Assembly (NCBI RefSeq): GCF_000761545.1
Contig: NZ_JPMY01000009.1
Span: 124,001-188,000, forward strand
DNA: 64,000 bases
Direction of reading: 5' to 3'
Origin: Pseudomonas sp. ML96
Lineage (GTDB): Bacteria; Pseudomonadota; Gammaproteobacteria; Pseudomonadales; Pseudomonadaceae
Shown piece by piece: positions 1-10,833 of the stretch. A model generated the notes under the pieces. That model was not told the origin of the DNA. It worked only from the letters and a program-made list of their open reading frames with translations, and searched no databases. Within the stretch, counting starts at the first letter, position 1. The number at the start of each line of letters is the position of its first letter. The position numbers were made by a program, and so were the translations under genes.

Positions 1-32
1 TGGACTCCTCTCTCTCGCGGAGGGCCCAGCCC

Positions 33-839
33 ATGCCGGTCGCCAGCGCCATCTCCTACAGCTTCAGCGAACTCGGCCCCGCCCAGCTCACCGGTGCCAG
101 CCCCCTGGCCGATGAGTGCGCCCTAGCCATCGGCTACAACGGCCTGAACCAGGCGGTGATGATGGTCTCGCCAAGCGATCTGGAAGACTTCGTGCTCGGC
201 TTCAGCCTGAGCAACGGCCTGATCGATAGCCCAGCCGAGCTATACGACATCCGCCTGAGCGGCGCGGGCGAGGCGCGGCGGGCCGAGGTCGAGATCGCTA
301 GCCGTGCCTTCTGGGCCCTCAAACAGCAACGCCGGCAACTGGCCGGCAACAGCGGCTGCGGCCTGTGCGGCGTCGAGGCGCTGGAGCAGGCGTTGCCCGA
401 GCTGGCGGCGCTGCCTGGAGCTGCCTTGCCGCCGGCGGAACATCTGCACGAACTGCGCGCCCGCGTCGCCGCCGCCCAGTTGCAGGCGCAGGCCAGCGGC
501 GCCATGCACGCCGCGTTGTTCGTCGATGACCGTGGCGAAGTACGCCTGTGCCGTGAAGACATCGGCCGCCACAACGCCTTGGACAAGCTGATCGGCGCCC
601 TCGCCCGCCAGCATCTGCTGGCCAGCACGGGATTTGTCGTGCTCACCAGCCGCTGCAGCCTGGAGCTGCTGCACAAGGCGGTGCGCGCCGGCATTCCGAC
701 CCTGGTCAGCCTGTCCGCACCCACTGCCCTGACCGTCGACTGGGCGCGTCGCCATCGCCTAAATCTGATTCACCTGCCCCACAGCAGTGCGCCACGGGTC
801 TACAGCCCGGCGCCCACCACCGAAGAAGCATCCGTATGA
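33..839 (+). CDS. fdhD: Formate dehydrogenase accessory sulfurtransferase FdhD
   Basis: FdhD carries sulfur from a cysteine desulfurase to the molybdenum (bis-MGD) cofactor of formate dehydrogenases, which need it for activity. The 268-residue protein has the family's cysteine pair in SGCGLCG (C109 and C112) and the conserved EDIGRHNALDKLIG segment near residues 177-190. A GGAGGG Shine-Dalgarno sequence lies 8 bases before the ATG. The last bases overlap the start of the oxidoreductase gene (ATGA), so the two are very probably co-transcribed and translationally coupled. The oxidoreductase is the obvious client. The promoter lies outside the window or in its first 32 bases. Confidence 0.95.
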   Translation: MPVASAISYSFSELGPAQLTGASPLADECALAIGYNGLNQAVMMVSPSDLEDFVLGFSLSNGLIDSPAELYDIRLSGAGEARRAEVEIASRAFWALKQQRRQLAGNSGCGLCGVEALEQALPELAALPGAALPPAEHLHELRARVAAAQLQAQASGAMHAALFVDDRGEVRLCREDIGRHNALDKLIGALARQHLLASTGFVVLTSRCSLELLHKAVRAGIPTLVSLSAPTALTVDWARRHRLNLIHLPHSSAPRVYSPAPTTEEASV

Positions 840-3136
840 ACGACCAAGCCCGCTACCAGCCCTATGCCGGCCCCGCCGCCGGCTGGGGTGCGCTGCGCAG
901 CGTCACGCACTTCTGGCTGGACAGCAAACAGCCGTTCAAGAACCTGCGCGCGCTGCTCAAGACCAACCAGAACGGCGGCTTCGACTGCCCCGGCTGCGCC
1001 TGGGGCGACTCGCCCGAGCGGCACATGGTCAAGTTCTGCGAGAACGGCGCCAAGGCGGTGAACTGGGAAGCCACCAAGCGCGGCATCGGCCGCGACTTCT
1101 TCGCCCGCTACAGCGTCGCCCAGCTGCGTGAGCAGAGCGACTACTGGCTGGAGCACCAGGGCCGACTGATCGAGCCGCTGCGCTATGACGCCGAGCGCGA
1201 CCGCTACGTGCCGGTCGCCTGGGACGCCGCCTTCGCCCTGATCGCCGAAGTGCTCAAGGGCCTCGCCAGCCCCGACCAGGCCGAGTTCTACACCTCCGGC
1301 CGGGCCAGCAACGAGGCCGCCTACCTGTACCAGTTGATGGTGCGCGCCTATGGCACCAACAACTTTCCCGACTGCTCGAACATGTGCCACGAGGCCAGCG
1401 GCGTGGCCCTGGGCCAGAGCGTCGGCGTGGGCAAGGGCAGCGTCACCTTCGCCGACTTCGCCGAGGCCGACGCCATCCTGGTGTTCGGCCAGAACCCCGG
1501 CACCAACCACCCGCGCATGCTCGAACCGCTGCGCGAGGCGGTGGAGCGCGGCGCCAGCGTGGTCTGCTTCAACCCATTGAAGGAACGCGGTCTGGAGCGC
1601 TTCCAGCATCCGCAGCACGCCCTGGAGATGCTCGCCAACGGCGCCAAGGCCACCAGCACCGCCTACTTCCGCCCGCACCTGGGCGGTGACATGGCCGTGG
1701 TGCGCGGCATGGCCAAGTTCCTCCTGCAGTGGGAGCAGGAAGCGCCCGGCAGCGTGTTCGACCACGCCTTTATCGCCGAACATACCGATGGTCTGCGCAA
1801 CTGGCTCGCAGTGGTAGAGAACAGCGACTGGGGGCAGATCGAGCAGCAGTCCGGCCTGAGTCGAGCCGAAATCGAACAGGCGGCGCGCCTCTACGTGCGC
1901 GCCGAGCGGGTGATCGCCTGCTGGGCCATGGGCATCACCCAGCATCGCCACTCGGTGGCGACCATCCAGGAAATCACCAACCTGATGCTGCTGCGCGGCA
2001 ACATCGGCAAACCCGGCGCCGGCCTGTGTCCGGTGCGCGGCCACAGCAACGTGCAGGGCGACCGCACCATGGGCATCAACGAGCGGCCGCCGGCCAGCCT
2101 GCTCGATGCCCTGCAACGGCGCTTCGGCTTCGACGTGCCGCGTGCCCAGGGGCACAACACCGTGGAAGCAATCGAGGCCATGCTCGCCGGGCGCAGCCAG
2201 GTGTTCATCGGTCTCGGCGGCAACTTCGCCCAGGCTACCCCGGACAGCCCGCGCACCCACGCGGCGCTGCAGCAGTGCGCGCTGACCGTGCAGATCAGCA
2301 CCAAGCTCAACCGCAGCCACCTGATGCACGGCCGCCAGGCGCTGATCCTCCCCTGCCTGGGCCGCACCGACATCGACCAGCAGGCCGGCGGCCCGCAGGC
2401 GGTGACGGTGGAGGACTCGTTCAGCATGGTGCATGCGTCTTGGGGCCAGCTGGCGCCGCTGTCGGCGCAGATGCGCTCGGAGCCGGCCATCGTCGCCGGC
2501 ATCGCCAACGCCCTGCTCGGCGCCCACCCGGTGGACTGGCTGCACCTGGCCGAGGACTACGGGCGCATCCGCGAGCTAATCGCCGACACCATCCCCGGCT
2601 TCGCCGGCTTCAACGACAAGCTGGCCCAGCCCGGCGGCTTCTACCTGGGCAACAGCGCGGCACGCCGGCAGTGGAATACCGCTGGCGGCAAGGCACGCTT
2701 CGTCGCCCATGCGCTGCCCGAACACTTGCTGCCGGCGCAGGCGCGCAACAGCGGCGAGACACCCGATCTGGTGCTGCAGACCCTGCGCTCCCACGACCAG
2801 TACAACACCACCCTGTACGGCCTGGACGACCGCTACCGCGGCGTGCGTGGCATGCGCGAGGTGCTCTTCGTCAATCCCGAGGACATCCAGCGGCTCGGCT
2901 ATCAGCCGGGGCAGAAGGTCGACATCCTCTCGCTGTGGGACGACGGCATCGAGCGCAAAGTGAGCGGCTTCACCCTGCTGGCCTACGACACGCCACGCGG
3001 CCAGGCCGCCGCCTATTACCCGGAGACCAATCCACTGGTGCCGCTGGCCAGCATCGGCGAGGGCAGCCACACGCCGACCTCGAAGTTCGTCGCCATCCGC
3101 CTGCAGCCGGCCAGCGCTGTGGCGCGCATCCTCTAG
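836..3136 (+). CDS. FdhF/YdeP-family molybdopterin oxidoreductase
   Basis: This is a cytoplasmic bis-MGD oxidoreductase of the YdeP / formate dehydrogenase alpha-like family, 766 residues, close to the family's usual length. The N-terminus has the family's cysteine pattern, CPGCAWGD (C51 and C54) then FCENGAK (C68). A molybdopterin-binding core follows (VFGQNPGTNHPRM, GKPGAGLCPVRGHSNVQGDRT), then a C-terminal molydopterin dinucleotide-binding domain. There is no Tat signal. It overlaps fdhD by 4 bases, which supports FdhD-dependent maturation. The physiological substrate of the YdeP branch is poorly defined: in E. coli YdeP is linked to acid resistance, so formate oxidation here is an inference from the fdhD pairing. 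Confidence 0.88.
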   Translation: MNDQARYQPYAGPAAGWGALRSVTHFWLDSKQPFKNLRALLKTNQNGGFDCPGCAWGDSPERHMVKFCENGAKAVNWEATKRGIGRDFFARYSVAQLREQSDYWLEHQGRLIEPLRYDAERDRYVPVAWDAAFALIAEVLKGLASPDQAEFYTSGRASNEAAYLYQLMVRAYGTNNFPDCSNMCHEASGVALGQSVGVGKGSVTFADFAEADAILVFGQNPGTNHPRMLEPLREAVERGASVVCFNPLKERGLERFQHPQHALEMLANGAKATSTAYFRPHLGGDMAVVRGMAKFLLQWEQEAPGSVFDHAFIAEHTDGLRNWLAVVENSDWGQIEQQSGLSRAEIEQAARLYVRAERVIACWAMGITQHRHSVATIQEITNLMLLRGNIGKPGAGLCPVRGHSNVQGDRTMGINERPPASLLDALQRRFGFDVPRAQGHNTVEAIEAMLAGRSQVFIGLGGNFAQATPDSPRTHAALQQCALTVQISTKLNRSHLMHGRQALILPCLGRTDIDQQAGGPQAVTVEDSFSMVHASWGQLAPLSAQMRSEPAIVAGIANALLGAHPVDWLHLAEDYGRIRELIADTIPGFAGFNDKLAQPGGFYLGNSAARRQWNTAGGKARFVAHALPEHLLPAQARNSGETPDLVLQTLRSHDQYNTTLYGLDDRYRGVRGMREVLFVNPEDIQRLGYQPGQKVDILSLWDDGIERKVSGFTLLAYDTPRGQAAAYYPETNPLVPLASIGEGSHTPTSKFVAIRLQPASAVARIL

Positions 3137-3154
3137 GCAGTTTCTGGCGGGCAG

Positions 3155-3182
3155 AAAAAAGGCCGCTTGCGCGGCCTTTTTT
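3155..3182. terminator. Bidirectional rho-independent terminator
   Basis: A 6-bp G+C stem, GGCCGC (3161-3166) with GCGGCC (3171-3176), closes a 4-base loop. It is flanked by six A on the left and six T on the right, so it can terminate in both directions. It sits between the convergent oxidoreductase gene and purA. Confidence 0.85.
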
Positions 3183-3196
3183 CATCGCTCAAGCGA

Positions 3197-5733
<2,537 letters not shown>

Positions 5734-5768
5734 TTCGCCATTCCCCTCTCGGTACGGGCGGCAAGCCT

Positions 5769-5954
5769 TCAGTGAAGCAGATACAGGAGGGTGGTCCCCA
5801 GCAGCATGCTGGCCAGCCCCATGAGGCGCAACTGACGGTCAGGCAGCTGTGTCAGCTGCGCGATCGCTCCGCGCCAGCGCTGCGGATAGAGGAAGGGCAG
5901 GATGCCTTCCAGCACCAACATCAGACAAAACGCGATGCCCAGTTCCTGCCACAT
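5769..5954 (-). CDS. DUF2065 small inner-membrane protein (YjeT-like)
   Basis: This is a 61-residue protein with two hydrophobic segments (about residues 5-22 and 42-60) and a short charged, arginine-containing loop ([12 protein letters not shown]) between them. It matches the DUF2065/YjeT family, which is regularly found between hflC and hisZ or purA in gammaproteobacteria. The function is unknown. The link to HflKC is suggested only by gene order. A terminator-like hairpin separates it from hflC, so expression may be partly uncoupled from the genes above. Confidence 0.85.
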   Translation of the reverse strand: MWQELGIAFCLMLVLEGILPFLYPQRWRGAIAQLTQLPDRQLRLMGLASMLLGTTLLYLLH

Positions 5955-5969
5955 GATTCCCGCAGACGC

Positions 5970-5994
5970 AAAAAAGCCGGGCTTTTTCCCGGCT
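5970..5994 (-). terminator. Rho-independent terminator inside the hfl-purA gene series
   Basis: Read on the minus strand, AGCCGGG pairs with CCCGGCT around a 6-base loop, and a run of six U follows. It lies downstream of hflC and 16 bases before the DUF2065 start. It should end or attenuate hflC transcripts before the DUF2065-hisZ-purA part. Confidence 0.7.
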
Positions 5995-6024
5995 GACCCA
6001 TGATAACACGTTTTCCCCAGAGGT

Positions 6025-6058
6025 CACCCCGACGCGGCCGAACGGCCACGCCGGGGTG
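6025..6058. repeat. Long imperfect hairpin downstream of hflC
   Basis: A 34-base inverted repeat starts 8 bases beyond the hflC stop codon. Outer arms CACCCCG and CGGGGTG, middle CG pairs and inner GGCCG/CGGCC arms surround an AA loop, interrupted by two symmetrical A/C mismatches. It has no U run, so it is not a classical terminator. It may protect the 3' end of hflC mRNA or assist the terminator just beyond it. Confidence 0.6.
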
Positions 6059-6065
6059 GCTTCGA

Positions 6066-6935
6066 TCAGGGCTTGGGCTGCTGCAGATAGCGGAAGAACT
6101 CGCTATCCGGATCCAGCACCAGCACATCGCTCTTGCTCGAGAAGCTGTCGCGGTAGGCACCCAGGCTGCGGTAGAACGCATAGAACTCGGCGTCCTGGCC
6201 GTAAGCCTTGGCGTAGATGGCGGCCGACTTGGCGTCGCCGTCACCGCGTACTTCCTCGGCCTCGCGATAAGCCTCAGCGAGGATCACACGCTTCTGCCGG
6301 TCGGCGTCGGCGCGAATACCCTCGGCCAGCTCACGGCCTTTGGCGCGGTGCTCGCGTGCTTCACGCTCACGTTCCGAGCTCATGCGATCGAACACGCTGC
6401 GATAGACCTCTTTCGGCAGGTCGATGGCCTTGACGCGAACGTCCACCACCTCGATGCCCAGCTCCTTCTGCGCCATGGTGTTGAGCGACTTGGTGATGGC
6501 TGCCATCAGCCCATCACGCTCGCCGGACACCACTTCGTGCAGGGTGCGGTTACCGAACTGGTTGGCCAGTGCAGCGATCAGACGCTGGGACAGACGGTCG
6601 TCGGCGATCTGGCGGATACCGGAAGTGGCGGTGTAGTAACGCTGGGCGTCAGACACTTTCCACTTGGCGTAGGCATCGACCATCACCGCCTTCTTCTCCA
6701 GAGTCAGCACACGCTGAATCGGCGATTCCAGGGTTAGCAGACGCGCGTCGAACTTGCGCACCTGGTTCACCATCGGAATCTTCACGTGCAGGCCTGGCTG
6801 AACGTCCGGATTCTGGATCTTACCGAAGCGCAGCAGTACCGCTTTCTCGGTCTGAGTGACGATGTACAGGCTGTTCCAGGCCAGCACCGCGACGATCACC
6901 CCGGCGATCAGGGCAAACAGCGATTTATTGCTCAT
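6066..6935 (-). CDS. hflC: HflC, SPFH-domain modulator of FtsH protease
   Basis: HflC forms, with HflK, a large periplasm-facing membrane complex that surrounds FtsH and controls which membrane proteins it degrades. The protein has 289 residues: an N-terminal membrane anchor (about 5-25, LFALIAGVIVAVLAWNSLYIV), then an SPFH/prohibitin domain (VLLRFGKIQ...VQPGLHVKIP) and a helical region with repeated Arg/Glu/Ala typical of band-7 proteins. The start codon touches the hflK stop (1-base overlap), so the pair is translationally coupled. Despite the name, proteolytic activity of HflC itself is not supported. Confidence 0.96.
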   Translation of the reverse strand: MSNKSLFALIAGVIVAVLAWNSLYIVTQTEKAVLLRFGKIQNPDVQPGLHVKIPMVNQVRKFDARLLTLESPIQRVLTLEKKAVMVDAYAKWKVSDAQRYYTATSGIRQIADDRLSQRLIAALANQFGNRTLHEVVSGERDGLMAAITKSLNTMAQKELGIEVVDVRVKAIDLPKEVYRSVFDRMSSEREREAREHRAKGRELAEGIRADADRQKRVILAEAYREAEEVRGDGDAKSAAIYAKAYGQDAEFYAFYRSLGAYRDSFSSKSDVLVLDPDSEFFRYLQQPKP

Positions 6936-8083
6936 CAGCGGCTCTCCCTAGAACGCAGGTCGCCACGCTCGACGTTGTTGATGATGCGGCTGGAGGAGTC
7001 GCCAGCGGCGCTCGGGATGTTCGCCGCGTTATTGCTGGCGCCGCCACGGTTGTCGATCATCTTGTCCAGCGGCAGGTACAGCAGGTTGTTCTGCCCTTCC
7101 TTACCGGTCACCAGAACCTTGCTGGTGCTGCTGAAGACCTGCTGCATGGTGTCCAGATACAGACGCTGACGAGTTACCTCAGGCGCCTTGCGGTACTCGG
7201 TCACCAGCTTGCTGAAGCGATCCGCCTCACCCTGGGCACGAGCCACCACTTCGTCGCGGTAACCATTGGCATCTTCGATGATGCGCTGAGCCTGACCACG
7301 AGCCTCGGGCACCACGCCATTGGCGTAGGTCTCGGCCTGGTTCTTCTCGCGCTGCTCATCTTCACGGGCACGGATCACGTCGTCGAAGGCATCCTTGACC
7401 TCGGCCGGAGCCGTGGCGCGCTGGATGTTGACCTGGGTGACGGTGATGCCGGTGCCGTAGTCATTGAGGAAGCTCTGCAGGCGCTTGCTGACTTCCAGGC
7501 CCATCTGCTCACGACCGAGGGTGATCACCTCGTCCATCGAGGTGGAACCGGCGACATGGCGCAGGGCGCTTTCGGTGGCGTGCTGCAGGCTGACCTCAGG
7601 AGCATCGACGTTGAGCACGAAGTCCTTGAGGTTGCTGATCTTGTACTGCACGGTCAGCGGTACTTCGACGATGTTCTCGTCTTCGGTGAGCATCTGCCCT
7701 TCCTTGGAGAAGGAGCGCTCGCGAGTGACGTTCTCCTGGAACTTCTTCTCGAGCGGCGGGAAATAGATGTTCAGGCCCTGCTCGACGGTTCTGTCGTACT
7801 TGCCGAGCTGCAGGATCACCGCCTGCTCCTGGGCATCGACGATATAGATCGCGTTCCACAGCCAGACGGCGAACAGCAGTGCCACACCGATGCCGAGCAA
7901 ACCCCAGCCACCGCCCTGGCTACCGCCGTCACGTTTTTTACCGCCACCGAAGATGCCGTTCAGGCTCTCCTGCAGCTTGCGGAAGGCTTCGTCGAGATCA
8001 GGCGGGCCCTGGCGTCCACCGCCTTTGCGGCCGCCCCAGGGGTCCTGGTTGTTCGAGTTGCCACCCGGCTCATTCCAAGCCAT
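6935..8083 (-). CDS. hflK: HflK, SPFH-domain modulator of FtsH protease
   Basis: HflK is the larger partner of HflC in the FtsH-regulating complex. The start chosen is the ATG at 8083 (MAWNEPGGNSNNQDPWGGRK), giving 382 residues, because GGAGAG lies 7 bases before it. An upstream in-frame ATG at 8095 lacks such a site. Order: Gly-rich cytoplasmic N-terminus with many basic residues (1-55), one transmembrane helix (about 62-82, GWGLLGIGVALLFAVWLWNA), SPFH domain, helical Glu/Arg/Ala region and a low-complexity Asn/Ala/Ser tail. Confidence 0.96.
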   Translation of the reverse strand: MAWNEPGGNSNNQDPWGGRKGGGRQGPPDLDEAFRKLQESLNGIFGGGKKRDGGSQGGGWGLLGIGVALLFAVWLWNAIYIVDAQEQAVILQLGKYDRTVEQGLNIYFPPLEKKFQENVTRERSFSKEGQMLTEDENIVEVPLTVQYKISNLKDFVLNVDAPEVSLQHATESALRHVAGSTSMDEVITLGREQMGLEVSKRLQSFLNDYGTGITVTQVNIQRATAPAEVKDAFDDVIRAREDEQREKNQAETYANGVVPEARGQAQRIIEDANGYRDEVVARAQGEADRFSKLVTEYRKAPEVTRQRLYLDTMQQVFSSTSKVLVTGKEGQNNLLYLPLDKMIDNRGGASNNAANIPSAAGDSSSRIINNVERGDLRSRESR

Positions 8084-8105
8084 AGCGCTCTCCATCAGAT
8101 AAAGC

Positions 8106-8125
8106 AAAGACGCGCCCACGGCGCG
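8106..8125 (-). promoter_or_regulatory. Possible attenuator hairpin between hflX and hflK
   Basis: On the minus strand CGCGCC pairs with GGCGCG around a 3-base loop, and the T-rich TCTTTGCTTT follows. It lies in the 95-base hflX-hflK gap, upstream of the hflK ribosome site. The interrupted T run suggests partial termination at most. Confidence 0.35.
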
Positions 8126-8178
8126 CCGCCCATGCTACCGAAAGCCCCCGAGCCGCCGCAAAAAGCACGACTCAGGCT

Positions 8179-9480
8179 TTATTGCAAAGTGTGTTGCGCC
8201 AGAAAGTCCTGCGGCACCAGACCCTCGCGGCTGACCAGCCGATTGAGCTCGGCGCGCGGCAGGCGAATGGCTAGCAGGGTATCCCCGACTTCATCGTGCG
8301 CCTCGCTTTGTACCGCGTTGAGCGCAAAGAACTGTGCACGCAGGCGCCCGAGGCGCTGCGGTAGACGCAGGGTACCGACGAACAGATCCTCGCCGAGTAG
8401 TTCGGCGACCGCCTGACGCAACAGCTCCAGGCCCTTGCCGTCACGCGCGGACAGCCATACCCGCTCGGGCTTGCCGTCGCCATCGCGCTGAATCTGCGGT
8501 TCGACGCCATCGACCAGATCGATCTTGTTGTACACCTCGAGCATAGGCAGCTCGTTGGCACCGATCTCGCCGAGCACCGCCAGGACCTGTTCGATCTGCT
8601 GGTCGCGCTCGGGCTCGTGAGAATCGATCACGTGCAGCAGCAGGTCGGAGTTGCTCGACTCTTCCAGCGTGGCGCGGAAGGCCTCCACCAGCTTGTGCGG
8701 CAGGTGACGAATGAAGCCCACCGTGTCGGCCAGCACCACCGGACCCAAGTCATCCAGCTCCAGACGGCGCAGGGTCGGGTCGAGAGTGGCGAACAGCTGA
8801 TCGGCCGCATAGACCTCGGAGGTGGTCAGGGCATTGAACAGGGTGGATTTGCCGGCGTTGGTGTAGCCAACCAGTGAAACCGAGGGGATATCGGCGCGGC
8901 GGCGGCCTCGACGAGCCTGCTCGCGCTGGCTGCGCACCTTCTCCAGCTTCTGTTTGATCTGGCGGATACGCACACGCAGCAGGCGGCGGTCGGTTTCCAG
9001 CTGGGTTTCACCCGGACCGCGCAGGCCAATACCGCCCTTCTGCCGCTCCAAGTGGGTCCAGCCGCGCACCAGGCGCGTGCTCATGTGATCCAGCTGAGCC
9101 AGTTCGACCTGCAGCTTACCCTCGTGGGTACGGGCGCGCTGGGCGAAGATATCCAGAATCAGACCGGTGCGATCCAGCACGCGACACTCGAAGACACGCT
9201 CGAGGTTACGTTCCTGACTGGGTGTGAGGGTGTGATTGAAGATGACCAGCTCGGCCTCGGACTCCTTGACCAGGTCGCGCAATTCCTCGACCTTGCCACT
9301 GCCGATCAGGAACTTGGCCGTGGGCATGTGGCGCGACACGGTGACCAGAGCCACCATGTCCGCACCGGCCGACAGGGCCAGATCCTGGAATTCCTGCGGA
9401 TCTTCGGCCGCCTCGGGGTTACTGCCTTCCAGGTGAACGAGAATTGCCCGCTCACCGCCGCCGTGACGCTCGAAGAACAA
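8179..9480 (-). CDS. hflX: Ribosome-associated GTPase HflX
   Basis: HflX binds the 50S subunit and splits stalled or heat-damaged ribosomes using GTP. The protein has 433 residues: an N-terminal HflX domain (LIGSGKVEEL, FNHTLTPSQERNLE), a linker with the conserved GGIGLRGPGETQLE segment, a coiled helical part, then the G domain. G1 is GYTNAGKST (about residues 204-212), G3 is DTVGFI and G4 is NKID. It follows hfq by 12 bases, the usual order in gammaproteobacteria, and is followed by hflK after 95 bases. Confidence 0.97.
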   Translation of the reverse strand: MFFERHGGGERAILVHLEGSNPEAAEDPQEFQDLALSAGADMVALVTVSRHMPTAKFLIGSGKVEELRDLVKESEAELVIFNHTLTPSQERNLERVFECRVLDRTGLILDIFAQRARTHEGKLQVELAQLDHMSTRLVRGWTHLERQKGGIGLRGPGETQLETDRRLLRVRIRQIKQKLEKVRSQREQARRGRRRADIPSVSLVGYTNAGKSTLFNALTTSEVYAADQLFATLDPTLRRLELDDLGPVVLADTVGFIRHLPHKLVEAFRATLEESSNSDLLLHVIDSHEPERDQQIEQVLAVLGEIGANELPMLEVYNKIDLVDGVEPQIQRDGDGKPERVWLSARDGKGLELLRQAVAELLGEDLFVGTLRLPQRLGRLRAQFFALNAVQSEAHDEVGDTLLAIRLPRAELNRLVSREGLVPQDFLAQHTLQ

Positions 9481-9492
9481 GTCAGGCTCCTA

Positions 9493-9843
<351 letters not shown>

Positions 9844-9846
9844 TCA

Positions 9847-10818
9847 TCACAATATGGAGACCGCCTCCAGGTATTTCAAGGCACGAGATAGATTGTCACC
9901 AGCCAGGCTATCCAGCCAGTGCAGCTTTTCCCAGCTGCGCAGCCAGGTGAACTGGCGTTTGGCGAGCTGGCGCGTGGCGATAATGCCGCGCTCCGCCATT
10001 TCCTCGCGACTCAGACCACCTTCCAGGTAATCCCATACCTGGCGATAGCCCACCGCGCGGATCGATGGCAGCCCCGCATGCAGGTCACCCCGCAGGCGCA
10101 ACGCTTCGACCTCTTCGACAAAGCCCTGTTCCAACATCAGGTGAAATCGGCGGGCGATCCGCTCGTGCAAGACCTGGCGCTGCTCGGGGGCAATGGCAAA
10201 TTGCGCCACAGTATAAGGCAAATGCCCCGCCCCAGGCGCCTCCGAGCCGCTATTTTGAGCCGTCTGGCGCTTGCGGTGCTCGGTCATGCTGAGACCGCTG
10301 ACACGGTGCACCTCGAGCGCCCGGGTCAGCCGTTGCGGATCGTTGGGATGAATGCGCGCCGCCGACTCAGGATCGATGCGCGCCAGCTCGCGATGCAGCG
10401 CCTCCCAGCCCTCCGCCGCAGCCCAGGTCTCCAGCTCGGCACGTACCGCCGGATCGGCGCTGGGCATGTCTGCCAGCCCCTCCAGCAATGCCTTGTAATA
10501 AAGCATGGTGCCGCCGACCAGCAGCGGAATACGCCCGCGCGCGGTGATCTCGGCCATGGCAGCCAGGGCATCGGCACGGAATTCCGCCGCCGAATAGCTC
10601 TCGGCCGGGTCGCGGATATCCACCAGGCGATGCGGATAGCGCGCCAGAGTGGCCTTGTCGGGCTTGGCCGTGCCGATATCCATGTCGCGGTAGATCAGCG
10701 CCGAATCGACACTGATCAGCTCGCAAGGCAAGGCATCGGCCAGGGCCAGAGCCAGGTCGGTCTTGCCGGAAGCCGTGGGCCCCATCAGGAAGATGGCAGG
10801 AGGCAGGCGCTCGCTCAT
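9847..10818 (-). CDS. miaA: tRNA dimethylallyltransferase MiaA
   Basis: MiaA transfers a dimethylallyl group to N6 of A37 in tRNAs that read codons beginning with U, the first step of ms2i6A formation. The 323-residue protein starts [28 protein letters not shown], with the P-loop GPTASGKT at residues 13-20. Also present are the [16 protein letters not shown] and [15 protein letters not shown] segments typical of the family and the C-terminal [12 protein letters not shown]. It follows mutL by 15 bases. Confidence 0.97.
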   Translation of the reverse strand: MSERLPPAIFLMGPTASGKTDLALALADALPCELISVDSALIYRDMDIGTAKPDKATLARYPHRLVDIRDPAESYSAAEFRADALAAMAEITARGRIPLLVGGTMLYYKALLEGLADMPSADPAVRAELETWAAAEGWEALHRELARIDPESAARIHPNDPQRLTRALEVHRVSGLSMTEHRKRQTAQNSGSEAPGAGHLPYTVAQFAIAPEQRQVLHERIARRFHLMLEQGFVEEVEALRLRGDLHAGLPSIRAVGYRQVWDYLEGGLSREEMAERGIIATRQLAKRQFTWLRSWEKLHWLDSLAGDNLSRALKYLEAVSIL

Positions 10819-10833
10819 GATGGAATCGCGACC

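Noticed and set aside
800..2545. 581-codon open frame on the minus strand
   Set aside because: It is opposite the oxidoreductase gene, has no recognisable domain and shows the His/Gln/Val/Ala-rich composition of a shadow frame in high-G+C DNA.
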